64,000 nt of DNA from Borrelia turcica IST7 (GCF_003606285.1 NZ_CP028884.1:62001-126000); one strand, 5' to 3'. Counted from the first letter of the stretch, positions 49,153 to 59,097 are shown. Notes: generated from the sequence alone by a model not told the origin. Numbers and translations are program-made.

Positions 49153-50346
49153 CTATCTATATAAATAAGAAGCTATTCCTTGCCCCCCTCCCACACAAAG
49201 AGATGCAACCCCCTTATGTTTGTTATTAATTTTCATAAGACGAGCCAGAGTTAATAAGATTCTTGCCCCACTAACCGCAAACGGATGCCCTAATGCAATA
49301 GCTCCTCCCTTAACATTAATATTACTATCTTTTATATTATACTTTTTATACAAAGCTTTTAAAACACTTAAAGCTTGAGCTGCGAAAGCTTCATTTGTCT
49401 CAATAAAATCAATTTCACTAGGGATTAAACTAAATTTCTTTATTATCTCATCAATAGCAAGATATGCTCCAAATCCCATATGAAGAGGATTAAGCCCTAC
49501 ACTTTTAAATCCACCAATATAAGCTAAAGGTTTAATGCCCATCCTCTGGACAACATCTTCACCTGCCAATACTAAAAAACAAGCTCCATCGTCTAAACTA
49601 GAAGAATTACCTGCAGTAACAGTTCCCCCTTCTTTAAAGACTGGCTTTAAAGTTGCAAGTTTTTCTAAAGTTAAATTATCTCGTATCTCCTCATCACTAG
49701 ATATAATATTCTTAAGCTTTGTTTTCTTATCAACAACTGATAAAGGATATATTTCATCTTCAAAATATCCACTATCTCTTGCTTCCTTCGCCTTCATATG
49801 TGAATTATATGCAAACTCATCCTGCTCTTCTCTTGTAATCTCATACATTTCCGCCAAATTCTCTGCCGTAAGCCCCATAACAGTACCACTCAGAGTATCT
49901 ACTAAGGCATCTTTATATATTGAATCTTCTATCTTAAAGTCTCCAAATTTTAAACCATCAAATCTTACACCTCTTGGCAAGAGATAAGGTGCATTACTTA
50001 AATTCTCAACGCCTCCAGATAAAACAATGTCACTATTCCCAAGAACAATAGAGTTAAAAGCAAGCTCTAAAGATTTAAGTCCTGAACCACATACCTTATT
50101 TACAGTATAAGCAGGAGTACTTTCACTCAAATTCGCTCTTAAAACAATTTGTCTAGCTATATTTTGCCCAAGTCCTGCCGATATCACATTTCCAATAATA
50201 ACCTCATCGACATTATCAATATTATTTCTTCCAAGTAAAGCTTTAATAATGCCTGAGGATACATCAATAATGTCCATCCCCTTCAATACTCCTCCAAACT
50301 TAGTAATTGGAGATCTAAGTCCATCAACAATTGCTACTTTCCTCAT
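49153..50346 (-). CDS. Acetyl-CoA C-acetyltransferase (thiolase)
   Basis: 397 residues. The nucleophilic Cys is in NKVCGSGLKSLELAF (about 84-98), the His in IETNEAFAAQAL and GHPFAVSGARI, and the second Cys in SLCVGGGQG near the C-terminus. It condenses two acetyl-CoA, the first step of the mevalonate route that Borrelia uses for isoprenoids, which in turn feed UppS (59969). The usual GHPxGxSG reads GHPFAVSG. TTTGAGGTTTTAA precedes the ATG. Confidence 0.93.
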   Translation of the reverse strand: MRKVAIVDGLRSPITKFGGVLKGMDIIDVSSGIIKALLGRNNIDNVDEVIIGNVISAGLGQNIARQIVLRANLSESTPAYTVNKVCGSGLKSLELAFNSIVLGNSDIVLSGGVENLSNAPYLLPRGVRFDGLKFGDFKIEDSIYKDALVDTLSGTVMGLTAENLAEMYEITREEQDEFAYNSHMKAKEARDSGYFEDEIYPLSVVDKKTKLKNIISSDEEIRDNLTLEKLATLKPVFKEGGTVTAGNSSSLDDGACFLVLAGEDVVQRMGIKPLAYIGGFKSVGLNPLHMGFGAYLAIDEIIKKFSLIPSEIDFIETNEAFAAQALSVLKALYKKYNIKDSNINVKGGAIALGHPFAVSGARILLTLARLMKINNKHKGVASLCVGGGQGIASYLYR

Positions 50347-50440
50347 TTAAAACCTCAAATAAAAATATTTTTCATTTATATAATAACAAAATATTACTAT
50401 AAAAAAATACAGCTTAAATTATTCATAATAATTAACAGAA

Positions 50441-50455
50441 AGCATTTTAAATGCT
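50441..50455. repeat. AGCATTT-T-AAATGCT palindrome in a divergent intergenic region
   Basis: A 7-1-7 perfect palindrome centred at 50448, between the thiolase and the exported protein. TATTATAAA at 50473-50481 may hold a plus-strand -10, so the palindrome lies near the -35 and might be an operator. Confidence 0.35.
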
Positions 50456-50493
50456 ACCTATTTAAACCTAAATATTATAAAATATTTCACTAA

Positions 50494-51849
50494 GTGTGCT
50501 TAACAAAATTTCATATAAACATAATAATGACAATCCTGACCATTAATGCTTATTCTTACAATTATTCAATAAAATATAAAAATGACAGAGTTGACAAATA
50601 CCACTTTGAATCACTAAATGACGGTTTTGGATTCTCATTTAGCGACTTCTTTGATGACCTTAGAAGTGGTTCTCTTATATTTACCCACGAGTCAAAATAT
50701 AATTTCATAATAAATGCAGAAGCCCACATGTTAACTTTTAGAGGATACAAAGATGACCCAGAACATCTTAGAAAAAGAGTTGATCTTTTTGAAATTGGCT
50801 TTATGTATTATTTTCCATTCTTAATTCAATCAGGAATAAAATATTTTGGAGAAATTAACATAGGCATTGGCATTAAAAATCTACTTTATGGAAACTGGGG
50901 TGGAAGATTAATGCAACAATTAGTACATTTTGCTCTAAGACAACACCGGCCATTTCCTAAAAATTATGACAACTATAACTACAGAGGATTCTTAAGTTCA
51001 GCAATAAACTATTCCTATATGAGATTCTTAAATCTTGAAACTTATTTTGACTTATCCTACTTTATGGATTATTTTGTTAAAACAAGTATTGGAATGGACT
51101 TTAGAAATGAAGCTATCGGGCTTGAAGTCCAACTCTTTTATCAAAATCAAAACAAAATACATGATATAGAAACATATGCAAAAGTACAAAAAGCAGAGAA
51201 TGGAATCGGGTTTCAATACAGACTTTATTCTAAAAATCTTTTTACAACAAATAATCTAAATTTAACAAATTTTTCAAATAAGGAAGATTACTTAAGCGTG
51301 GGGGGTTTTGGAATAACCTTAACCCAAGAATATGAAAATAACTCGGACAATGTTTTTCATACTCTAAATCAAAATTTTTCTCTTGGTTATGAACTTATGA
51401 TTCCAATACAAACAAGAAGTTTGATATATTACAAAATCATTCCTGAATTACAGTATTACTTTGCTATTGCAACAAATTATGATATTGATATAACTGAAAC
51501 AAATAGTTTTGCAAATAGATTTTCATCTGGAATAAAATACGAATTATTTACAAAAGGCTTATTTGCACTATACATAAGCTCTGGAATATTTTTGTCTTAT
51601 AATAAAGATAATAAAGACGTTAAATCTATTTACAGGCCGATAAAAATAAAAGATACACTTAACATAGGACTTGAATTAGAGCCTGGTGTATTAATAGAAA
51701 CATTTAAATATAATAAAGCAATATACAATCTCAAAATATTTACAAAAATTAATTATTCTTCACTTGTTTACAACATAGGTACTAACAAATTAGATAAGCA
51801 TAAATTAACTTTTCATTACATTGGAATTGGTGTGGAAATTAAAACTTAA
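50494..51849 (+). CDS. Exported protein, probable beta-barrel, function unknown
   Basis: 451 residues. A hydrophobic N-terminus (ending INAYSYNYS) fits a signal peptide; the first ATG at 50527 is an alternative to the GTG at 50494, and neither has a Shine-Dalgarno. The body is rich in Tyr, Phe and Asn with alternating hydrophobic strands ending in aromatic residues (LTFHYIGIGVEIKT at the C-terminus), which suggests an outer-membrane barrel of 14 or more strands. No specific family is recognised. Convergent with dnaB, 50 bases apart. Confidence 0.68.
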   Translation: MCLTKFHINIIMTILTINAYSYNYSIKYKNDRVDKYHFESLNDGFGFSFSDFFDDLRSGSLIFTHESKYNFIINAEAHMLTFRGYKDDPEHLRKRVDLFEIGFMYYFPFLIQSGIKYFGEINIGIGIKNLLYGNWGGRLMQQLVHFALRQHRPFPKNYDNYNYRGFLSSAINYSYMRFLNLETYFDLSYFMDYFVKTSIGMDFRNEAIGLEVQLFYQNQNKIHDIETYAKVQKAENGIGFQYRLYSKNLFTTNNLNLTNFSNKEDYLSVGGFGITLTQEYENNSDNVFHTLNQNFSLGYELMIPIQTRSLIYYKIIPELQYYFAIATNYDIDITETNSFANRFSSGIKYELFTKGLFALYISSGIFLSYNKDNKDVKSIYRPIKIKDTLNIGLELEPGVLIETFKYNKAIYNLKIFTKINYSSLVYNIGTNKLDKHKLTFHYIGIGVEIKT

Positions 51850-51899
51850 ACTTTTCTATATTCAACACAGTATATTAAATGCAATCTCATAACAAAATT

Positions 51900-53279
51900 C
51901 TAATATTCATTCTCATTATCTTTATTAACAAAGCTAACAACATGAGGCAAAAACAATATATCAACTCTTCCCGTTGGTCCATTTCTATGTTTTGCAATAA
52001 TAACCTGAGTTTGTGCTGCTGGCGTCTCTTCGCCACCACTGCTTTTTAAATCTTTATCTCTATGAAGCAATATAACAATATCAGCATCCTGTTCCAATGC
52101 GCCGGACTCTCTTAAACTTGCAAGATTAGGCTCTCTTCCTTCAGTATCCCTTGTAAGTTGAGATAATGCAACAATAGGTATTTTAAGCTCCCTTGCAAGT
52201 TCCTTAAGCGCCTTACTAATTGAAGCTACTTGCTCATGCCTTGGTAGATTCTTAGCTTCAAGCGAAATAAGACTAATATAATCAATAAATATTATATCTA
52301 CACCAGAAAATTTCTTGAGCTTCCTAGCTTGAGTCGCTAGCGCTAACAAACTCATATTGGCAGTATCTGCGATATAAAGCTCAGCATTACTAATATCGTT
52401 TGCCACAGCATTTAATGCCTGAATTTCACGCCCAGACAAAATGCTATTTTGAACCTTAAAACTATCAATATTTGCCATAGACGCCATTATTCTCTTTATT
52501 AAAGCATCTGAAGTCATTTCAAGAGAAAAAAAACCTACCTTATTTCTTTTATCACTTCTTAACGCAATATTTGATGCAATATTTAATGCAAAAGCTGTCT
52601 TACCAACACTAGGACGAGCACCTATAATAATAAAATCGCTATCTCTAAAACCTCCTATAAGAGCATCCACTTTTCTAAACCCACTTAAAATTCCAAAATT
52701 AGCCTCTCGCGTTTTCATGCTTCTCTCATATATTTCAGCATGTACTCTTTCAACAACAGCTTTTGCATGATGTAAATTTTTATTAGAATAATCTAGGTCA
52801 ATTGAAAGAACCTGTCTTTGCGCTTCTTCCACAAACTGGTCAACTTTTTTTGTAGAATCATTTGCCAAATCATTAAGCTCTCTAGAAATTTTAGAAACAT
52901 CTCTTCTAATGCGATATTCTTTTATAATTTTTGCATGAACATTTATTGTTTTATCTGTCGGAAGATATCCCGACAAAAGACTTAAATAATCTTGCAGTCC
53001 CGTTAAAGTTTTAAAATTACCTAAAAGCTGAGACTTAGGCGTTAAGGCAGATACTTCTTCAAAGACAGTTATTGGATCAATATTTTCCCTCTTTTCATAA
53101 AGAGAAATCATAGCCCTAAATATCATTTGATGCGTATTATTATAAAAGTCATCTGACTTTAAATACAGAGAAGCTTCTTCTAACTTTTCCGGGTTATAAA
53201 ATATACTAGAAATGACTGCTTTTTCTGCCCCATCATTAAAAAAAAGCATAGGAGCATTATTTACAGAAGCAAAAGCCAC
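51900..53279 (-). CDS. dnaB: Replicative DNA helicase
   Basis: 459 residues. The N-terminal domain (about 10-110) precedes the RecA-like core with Walker A GARPSVGKTAFALN, Walker B VDIIFIDYISLI, H4 region PIVALSQLTRDTEGRE and the Arg-finger segment AKHRNGPTGRVDILF. It unwinds DNA at the fork. The start is GTG with AAGGAA six bases upstream. It closes the rpsF-ssb-rpsR-rplI-dnaB cluster. Confidence 0.96.
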   Translation of the reverse strand: MAFASVNNAPMLFFNDGAEKAVISSIFYNPEKLEEASLYLKSDDFYNNTHQMIFRAMISLYEKRENIDPITVFEEVSALTPKSQLLGNFKTLTGLQDYLSLLSGYLPTDKTINVHAKIIKEYRIRRDVSKISRELNDLANDSTKKVDQFVEEAQRQVLSIDLDYSNKNLHHAKAVVERVHAEIYERSMKTREANFGILSGFRKVDALIGGFRDSDFIIIGARPSVGKTAFALNIASNIALRSDKRNKVGFFSLEMTSDALIKRIMASMANIDSFKVQNSILSGREIQALNAVANDISNAELYIADTANMSLLALATQARKLKKFSGVDIIFIDYISLISLEAKNLPRHEQVASISKALKELARELKIPIVALSQLTRDTEGREPNLASLRESGALEQDADIVILLHRDKDLKSSGGEETPAAQTQVIIAKHRNGPTGRVDILFLPHVVSFVNKDNENEY

Positions 53280-53294
53280 AAGCTATTCCTTTTA

Positions 53295-53789
53295 TTAAGC
53301 TTCCTTTTCAACTCTCTTAGACTTTTTAAGAGTATTTTTTTGCTCTTCCTTCTTTATCTCAACCTTAATAGTAGCATTAATACCCTCATAAAGCTTAATA
53401 GTTACATCATAGACTCCAAAAGTTTTTAACATACCATGATGTACATCGATTTTTCTCCTCTCAATTTCAAATCCAAGCTTCAAAAGTTCATCAGAAATAT
53501 TTGAACTATTAATACTGTGGAATAACTTTCCACCCTCACTAGATTGCATTACAAATTCTAACTTAACAGAATCAAGCTTTTCTTTAAGTTCAAGAGCTAC
53601 CCTTCTCTTAGTATCCTGTCTCTTAAGTATTGACCTCTTCTTCTGATTAAAAATATCAATGTTATGTTTATTTGAAAAAACAGCAAACCCTTTTGGCAAT
53701 AAATAATTTCTTGCAAAACCATCCTTTACATCAACAGTATCGCCTTCTTTGCCAAGATTAATAAAATCTTCCTTTAAAATTACTTTCAT
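53295..53789 (-). CDS. rplI: 50S ribosomal protein L9
   Basis: 164 residues, with the conserved N-terminal [20 protein letters not shown], a central helix and the C-terminal RNA-binding domain. A Lys-rich tail of about 15 residues ([19 protein letters not shown]) extends beyond the usual end. TTGAGGAGAAATC precedes the ATG. Confidence 0.95.
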   Translation of the reverse strand: MKVILKEDFINLGKEGDTVDVKDGFARNYLLPKGFAVFSNKHNIDIFNQKKRSILKRQDTKRRVALELKEKLDSVKLEFVMQSSEGGKLFHSINSSNISDELLKLGFEIERRKIDVHHGMLKTFGVYDVTIKLYEGINATIKVEIKKEEQKNTLKKSKRVEKEA

Positions 53790-53815
53790 GATTTCTCCTC
53801 AATTATATCTATCTC

Positions 53816-54106
53816 TTATCTCTTCACAAAAGGAAGTAATGCCATATATCTAGCTTTCTTTATCTCTAATGCAAGTCGCCTTTGATGTTTAGCAGAAGTA
53901 CCTGTAATTCTTCTAGGCAATATTTTCCCTTGTTCCGTAATAAATTTCTTAAGGAAATCAAATTCTTTAAAATCCGGAACTCTGTCCATATCACAAAACT
54001 TACATACTTTTTTCTTAAAAAATCTAAAATTAGGATTTTTTTTAAAACCATCCTGATGTCCATCAGACCGTGAATCCCTCTGATGGTACTCTCTATCTTT
54101 ATACAT
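53816..54106 (-). CDS. rpsR: 30S ribosomal protein S18
   Basis: 96 residues. The core [20 protein letters not shown] and a CxxC (VCKFCDMD) identify it; the first 30 residues form a charged extension rich in Asp, Arg and Gln. TAGGAGTTTTAG precedes the ATG, 12 bases after ssb. Confidence 0.95.
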   Translation of the reverse strand: MYKDREYHQRDSRSDGHQDGFKKNPNFRFFKKKVCKFCDMDRVPDFKEFDFLKKFITEQGKILPRRITGTSAKHQRRLALEIKKARYMALLPFVKR

Positions 54107-54118
54107 AAACTAAAACTC

Positions 54119-54556
54119 CTAAAAAGGTATATCCTCATTAAAACTGTCATCAAAGTCAATATCCTTAAACGTATCTGACTTTTTATAACCTTCAAATCCA
54201 ACATTATTTGTATTCTGAGTAGCAGGTAAAGCTCCAAACATTTGAAGATCATCTACTAAAACACTAATCTTACTTCTCTTATCTCCAGTATTTCTATCCT
54301 GCCAACTCTCATATTTTAAAGAACCACTTACTACAACCTGCTTTCCCTTCTTAAGAAAAGCACTAAGACTCTCTGCTCTCTTTGAAAAAATAACACACTC
54401 AAAAAATTGAGCATGATCAATCCATTCATCATTTCTTTTCATTCTTCTGTTATTAGCTAACCCAAACTTAAGAATAGCCATTCCTGTTTCAGTGTAAGTA
54501 AGCTCAGAATCCCTAGTAAGTCTACCAGATAACACTAATGAATTAATATCTGCCAT
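54119..54556 (-). CDS. ssb: Single-stranded DNA-binding protein
   Basis: 145 residues: OB fold (about 1-108, starting INSLVLSGRLTRDSELTYT) and an acidic C-terminal tip DDSFNEDIPF that binds partner proteins. The linker is short. Located between rpsF and rpsR, the common order. Confidence 0.95.
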   Translation of the reverse strand: MADINSLVLSGRLTRDSELTYTETGMAILKFGLANNRRMKRNDEWIDHAQFFECVIFSKRAESLSAFLKKGKQVVVSGSLKYESWQDRNTGDKRSKISVLVDDLQMFGALPATQNTNNVGFEGYKKSDTFKDIDFDDSFNEDIPF

Positions 54557-54566
54557 CTAAATTTCC

Positions 54567-54959
54567 TCAAACTTCTTTAAGCTCAGCATTAACATTAGTT
54601 TCTAGTGACTCCTTCTCTCTATTATCTCTAAATTCTCTATAATTTCTTCTCTTAACTTTCTTAGTATTAATCTTTTTATTAATCTTAACCAAGATCATAT
54701 ATCTTAACAAATTTTTAATAAGCTTCAATTGTACTTCAAGCTCTCTTAAATTATCCCCTTCCATTTTAAATTCTATTATTTCATATCTACCACGCTCTTG
54801 CTTCTTAATAGGATATTCTAATACTCTCTCCCCAAGAGAACTTTCAACAATATCACTAGCATTAAAAGCTACTAACTGCTTACGAACCTCTTCTAAAGCC
54901 GCCTTATATTCAAGTTCTTCACTCTTAAACAAAAAGCAAGATTCATACTTTCTTATCAT
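54567..54959 (-). CDS. rpsF: 30S ribosomal protein S6
   Basis: 130 residues. MIRKYESCFLF and YPIKKQERGRYEIIEFKMEG match S6, followed by a basic, Glu-rich tail of about 35 residues. It forms a heterodimer with S18, encoded two genes on. AAGGAGTTAGG precedes the ATG. Confidence 0.94.
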   Translation of the reverse strand: MIRKYESCFLFKSEELEYKAALEEVRKQLVAFNASDIVESSLGERVLEYPIKKQERGRYEIIEFKMEGDNLRELEVQLKLIKNLLRYMILVKINKKINTKKVKRRNYREFRDNREKESLETNVNAELKEV

Positions 54960-54984
54960 CCTAACTCCTTATGGTCTTAATCGC

Positions 54985-55053
54985 ATCACAAATCTTTACA
55001 TACTTGTGATAAAGGTTATTTAAGTAGTATATAAGAGTGTTTAACTTTTTTCA
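54985..55053 (-). promoter_or_regulatory. Promoter and hairpin leader of the rpsF operon
   Basis: TTGAAA (55053-55048), 17-base spacer, TATACT (55030-55025). The resulting leader of about 60 bases holds a stem ATCACAA/TTGTGAT (55010-55004 with 54991-54985) before the Shine-Dalgarno. Many bacteria autoregulate this operon by S6-S18 binding its leader; the known CCG motif of that RNA is not obvious here. Upstream to 55181 I see only A/T-rich sequence. Confidence 0.6.
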
Positions 55054-55181
55054 ATATTGAAGAAAAATCTCTTTAAAGAAATTTTCCAAAACAATTAAAA
55101 GACTCTCCTTTACTATTTTTGTTAATTACAATAAATAAATCTACTAAGAAATCAATATTTTAAATACATTCAACATAAATT

Positions 55182-56873
55182 TTAGTCATCATCTTCCTTA
55201 TTAAGTTTATAAAGTTTTCCTGTCCCACCTTTCTTTTCAAGCTTGTCATCTTCTTTCATTTCAATATAAGCTTTAATTCCCTGTTTCACATGATCAGAAG
55301 CAACAACAACACTAGCTCTAAAAAGGCTTTTGGGACAATAATTTTCAATTGCTTGTTTTATATAATAAACATGAGTTCCATAAGCAATTCTAATCGTATT
55401 ATCATTTGTAATAATATTTAAAGCTCCTGTTTCTTTAAGTAAATCCTGAGATACAAGTTCTGGACTAAACACAACAAATCTTAGATCCGTTGATACAATA
55501 TCAAGTTCTTGTATATTATCAAGACCTCCAAGCCCTTGTACTATAAGATGTGCCATTCCAATCCCTTCCACTTTTCCTTCATTTCCCCCAAAAAATGGCT
55601 CATCAACACCAAAAAGCTGAAAATCAAAATAATTATAAAGCCATTTAAAAGTAAAATAATATAAACCAAAAAACGCAACTCCTAAAGGCAATATATAAAT
55701 CCAATTTGTCTTATCATGTCCTTGCAATATCCCAAACATACAGAAACCAAAAAATCCAGTAGAAAATGTAGACCCAATTGCAATATTAAACATATTGGCA
55801 ATTAGTAACGCAAGTCCCGTATAGATAGCATGAACAAAATAAAGTAAAGGTGCCGTAAAAACAAATAAAAACTCTAAAGGCTCTGTAATTCCTGTTAAAA
55901 AAGCAGTAAGAGCACCTGAAAAAAGAAGAGATGCAATTTTACTCTTGTCGTCATGAATAATTCCCCTATAAACCCCAAATGCTGCTCCAGGTAATCCAAA
56001 CATAATAGAAAGATAAAATCCACTTCTATACCTAGCAAGACCTGAGTAAAATTTAGTAAGCTGTGGGTCTGACAACTGAGCATAAAATATATTTTGAATA
56101 CCACCAATAGTTTGGCCATTAATCACTTCCGTTCCCCCCAATGAAGTAAAATTAAAAGGAAATGTAAGAATAGAATGCAGGCCTAAGGGAACAAGTATTC
56201 TGTTTAACATCCCATAAAGGAAACTACCAAAATAATTAAACCTAGAAATAAAAAATCCACAAGAAGTAATTACTTCATCAAGATTTGGCCAAATAAAAGA
56301 AAATATTATTCCTAATAAAATACAAAAGGGGAAAACTACTATAGGAACAAATCTAAACCCAGAAAAAAAACTAAAAGGTAATGGCAACTGAACTCCACAA
56401 AATCTATTATGTAAATACCCAACTAAAAGTCCAACTAGTAAAGAACCAACGATACCCGTATTTAAAGTTTGGATGCCAAGCACATTGACTTGTCCAATAG
56501 AAGACATCAAACTGGGATCAACAAGCTCTGAAAACATATCAAGAATATAATTTTCAGTAACACTAAAAGTCAAATATCCAATAAGTGCTGAAAGTGCAGC
56601 AGGACCCTTTTGAACTCTTGCAACTCCAACAGTAATTCCTACAACAAAAATCAAAGGAATATTTAAGGTAATAATATTCCCTGCAGTCTTCATAAGACCT
56701 AAAATACTCTGTAAAATACTATTATCAATGTAAAATAAATTAGAAGGATTTGACATCACAGATCCAATTCCAAGCATTAAACAAGAAATTGGCAAAACAG
56801 AAATTGGCAAACTTATTGCATTTGCAAACTTCTGTATCTTTGCAAATCTAAGAATTTTTAAAAAATTTATCAC
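55182..56873 (-). CDS. PTS glucose/maltose-type EIICB with a missing EIIB phosphorylation site
   Basis: An EIIC domain of the glucose superfamily (about residues 1-400, with FAKIQKFANAISLPISVLP and GITEPLEFLFVFTAPLLYF) is joined to an EIIB domain (about 435-510). In the family the EIIB site reads LDxCxTRLR; here it is LDIVSTDLRFVV, so the phosphorylated Cys is Val (codon 55496-55494) and the Arg is Asp. The frame opens at 56888, but GGAGAGG lies six bases before a GTG at 56873, which I take as the start. It equals the B. burgdorferi malX-type gene by synteny. Sugar specificity is unknown. A 28-base palindrome covers the promoter. Confidence 0.88.
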   Translation of the reverse strand: MINFLKILRFAKIQKFANAISLPISVLPISCLMLGIGSVMSNPSNLFYIDNSILQSILGLMKTAGNIITLNIPLIFVVGITVGVARVQKGPAALSALIGYLTFSVTENYILDMFSELVDPSLMSSIGQVNVLGIQTLNTGIVGSLLVGLLVGYLHNRFCGVQLPLPFSFFSGFRFVPIVVFPFCILLGIIFSFIWPNLDEVITSCGFFISRFNYFGSFLYGMLNRILVPLGLHSILTFPFNFTSLGGTEVINGQTIGGIQNIFYAQLSDPQLTKFYSGLARYRSGFYLSIMFGLPGAAFGVYRGIIHDDKSKIASLLFSGALTAFLTGITEPLEFLFVFTAPLLYFVHAIYTGLALLIANMFNIAIGSTFSTGFFGFCMFGILQGHDKTNWIYILPLGVAFFGLYYFTFKWLYNYFDFQLFGVDEPFFGGNEGKVEGIGMAHLIVQGLGGLDNIQELDIVSTDLRFVVFSPELVSQDLLKETGALNIITNDNTIRIAYGTHVYYIKQAIENYCPKSLFRASVVVASDHVKQGIKAYIEMKEDDKLEKKGGTGKLYKLNKEDDD

Positions 56874-56909
56874 CTCAATCCTCTCCATTCAAAAATTTAA
56901 AACAATATC

Positions 56910-56940
56910 ATTATATAACTTTTTTGGAAAAAAGTTATAT
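56910..56940. promoter_or_regulatory. Palindrome over the promoter of the PTS gene
   Basis: Perfect 13-base arms (56913-56925 and 56928-56940) with two bases between. A minus-strand TATAAT at 56915-56910 overlaps its left end, and the -35 would fall in its right arm, so it could be an operator. The other part of this divergent gap (56941-57121) shows no further structure. Confidence 0.5.
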
Positions 56941-57121
56941 TTTTACAAAAATTCAAGAATAAAATTACTTATACAAATGACAAAAACCTCAATGTTACCT
57001 TTCAACCAAACAGCTATTTTTATTTATGCTTTTCACTTGAATTATATTTTTTTTGAATTAATAATGACTGAATGGAATGCAAATTCACTCTTATAAAAGA
57101 ATAAAAAGAAGGAATAGATTC

Positions 57122-57808
57122 ATGTTTGTAAAAGATAAAATCCCCAAGTTGCATGGATATCAAGTGCCTCAAAATGAATTATTTAGTGCAATATCTCATC
57201 TATTTGGAATTATTTTATCAATAATAGGAACTACTATTCTTATTACTCTATCAATTATCTCAAAAAAGTATTTTTATGCAGTAGTATTTTTTGTTTATGG
57301 ACTTTCAATGATACTACTATACACAATGAGCACTCTTTACCATATTTTCTTAAAGGGTAGTAAAATAAAAAAAATTTTTAGAAAACTTGATCATATCTCC
57401 ATATTTATATTAATAGCAGGAACTTATACTCCACCTTGTCTAATTCTTATACCAAATATTTATGGAAAAATAATTCTTTTGACTGTTTGGTTACTTGCTA
57501 TTTCAGGCATTATCTTTAAATCAATCTACATAAACAGTCCTGGCTGGTTTAATGGACTAATATTCATACTTATGGGATGGGTAATTATGTTTGGGTTCAA
57601 ATCTATTTACAATGCTCTTCCTTTCAAAGGACTTTTATGGCTAGTTCTTGGAGGTATTCTTTATACAGTAGGAGGGATAATATATGCAATAAGTAAAAAA
57701 TTTAATCCAATAATAGATATGAGAATACATGATGTTTTCCATATTCTAATATTACTAGCTTCATTTTCTCACTTTTGGTTCATGTTAAATTATGTACTGC
57801 CTATTTAA
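57122..57808 (+). CDS. Hemolysin III / PAQR-family membrane protein
   Basis: A seven-span membrane protein. [18 protein letters not shown] near the N-terminus (conserved His), [29 protein letters not shown]-type region (Ser, Asp and His shown by [16 protein letters not shown]), and [17 protein letters not shown] at the end supply the metal-binding residues of the PAQR/YqfA/HlyIII family. The frame opens at 57077 but the ATG at 57122 has AAGGA eight bases ahead, giving 228 residues. The name hemolysin comes from one Bacillus protein; a membrane lipid or sensing role is as likely. Confidence 0.88.
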   Translation: MFVKDKIPKLHGYQVPQNELFSAISHLFGIILSIIGTTILITLSIISKKYFYAVVFFVYGLSMILLYTMSTLYHIFLKGSKIKKIFRKLDHISIFILIAGTYTPPCLILIPNIYGKIILLTVWLLAISGIIFKSIYINSPGWFNGLIFILMGWVIMFGFKSIYNALPFKGLLWLVLGGILYTVGGIIYAISKKFNPIIDMRIHDVFHILILLASFSHFWFMLNYVLPI

Positions 57809-57810
57809 GT

Positions 57811-59097
57811 TTACCTTAAAATATTACTCACATCATTAAAAAGTCCCAAAATAAAAAGCCCCAATACCAAAAAAATACCAATGCCGTAAAAATAATAAAT
57901 AAATTTTGCTTTAAATCTTTTTCCACGTAAAATTTCAATTAAGGCAATTAAAATTTGACCTCCATCAAATATTGGAATTACAACAAAAAATAAATTCATC
58001 CCAGCAACTAGCAAATTAAAAAGAGCAATAGTATTAAGCCAATATAAGATTCCAAGAGAAGAGGAGCTAGAAAGAATATTAATAATCCCAACAGGTCCTA
58101 CAACATGTTTAGAGTTCTTTTTTAAATTCATTAATAATTCAACTATAGAATATAGAATATCACCTAAAATCCCTAAAACTCTATTAAAAGAATTTACAAT
58201 AGCAATCCCAATATTATCTGTCTTAACTATTCTTTCCAAACTAGGCAAGAAATAAACTCCTAAAATTTTTTTCGTATCCTGAAATACCAATTTTGAAGCC
58301 AAAATCTCTCCATTTCTATCATATTTAATCTCTACCATATCAACATCAAGATTCATAATGAAATTATGCAACTGCTTATTATTACTTAAAATAACATCAT
58401 TAATGCTTACTATCTTATCATATGCCTTCAAACCTGCAACTTCAGCTGGAGAGTTTGGTTCAACCTTAGAAATAACAAGATCTACCCAAGGGCTAACTTC
58501 CTTGAAAAACTTTTCTAGATTTAAATTTTCTTCAAAATTAACTTTTTCATTTTCCCTTAAAACCGTAAAAGCTACTCTAGCATCCTCCACAGGAATCACT
58601 CGCTTTAAATCGGAAAAATAAATTATATCGCTATTATTAACACTTAAAATAATATCCCCATCTCTAAATTTACTTAAAGCATTGTTATTTACAACAGTTA
58701 TTTTGTTAGCATAATCAAGAGATACAATTCCTATCATATCTATTGCAATAAAAATAATAAATGCCATAATTAAATTAAAAAGAGGGCCTGCAAAATATAT
58801 TAATATTCTCTTAAAATTAGAAATACCAAAAATAGAGTCTTTATCTGCCTCAATCTCCCTGTTTAATTTAAGCTCATTTTCTAAGTGTTCAGCTCCCTTA
58901 AGTTTGCAATATCCTCCCAAAAAAATAGGAGAAAATCTATATTCTGTATCCTTGATTTTAAACTTAAAAATGCTAGGGCCTATTCCAATAGAAAAAACTT
59001 CAACTTTAACCTTAAAAAGCTTTGCAAATAAAAAATGACCTAATTCATGGATGAATATTATTAAAGTAAAACCCAAAATACTAAGCAAAATATACAT
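57811..59097 (-). CDS. rseP: RseP/site-2 protease family zinc metalloprotease
   Basis: The zinc-binding HExxH lies in the first span (LIIFIHELGHFLFAK, about 14-28), a PDZ domain near 190-260 (VEPNSPAEVAGLKAYDKIVS), and the C-terminal ligand in FFVVIPIFDGGQILI. Four membrane spans. It cuts membrane-spanning regulators. The open frame begins at a TTG (59109), but GGAGGA lies four bases before the ATG at 59097, which is the better start (428 residues). It is the last gene of the rpsB-tsf-frr-uppS-cdsA run. Confidence 0.92.
   Translation of the reverse strand: MYILLSILGFTLIIFIHELGHFLFAKLFKVKVEVFSIGIGPSIFKFKIKDTEYRFSPIFLGGYCKLKGAEHLENELKLNREIEADKDSIFGISNFKRILIYFAGPLFNLIMAFIIFIAIDMIGIVSLDYANKITVVNNNALSKFRDGDIILSVNNSDIIYFSDLKRVIPVEDARVAFTVLRENEKVNFEENLNLEKFFKEVSPWVDLVISKVEPNSPAEVAGLKAYDKIVSINDVILSNNKQLHNFIMNLDVDMVEIKYDRNGEILASKLVFQDTKKILGVYFLPSLERIVKTDNIGIAIVNSFNRVLGILGDILYSIVELLMNLKKNSKHVVGPVGIINILSSSSSLGILYWLNTIALFNLLVAGMNLFFVVIPIFDGGQILIALIEILRGKRFKAKFIYYFYGIGIFLVLGLFILGLFNDVSNILR

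Noticed and set aside
54960-55181. tRNA or small RNA gene between rpsF and the PTS gene
   Set aside because: No cloverleaf can be drawn. A good AAAGGAGAG at 55112-55104 leads only to a frame of about a dozen codons from ATT or TTG.
57803-57820. Terminator at the convergent stops of hemolysin III and rseP
   Set aside because: TTTAAG/CTTAAA gives only six pairs with a single G-C; too weak to call.
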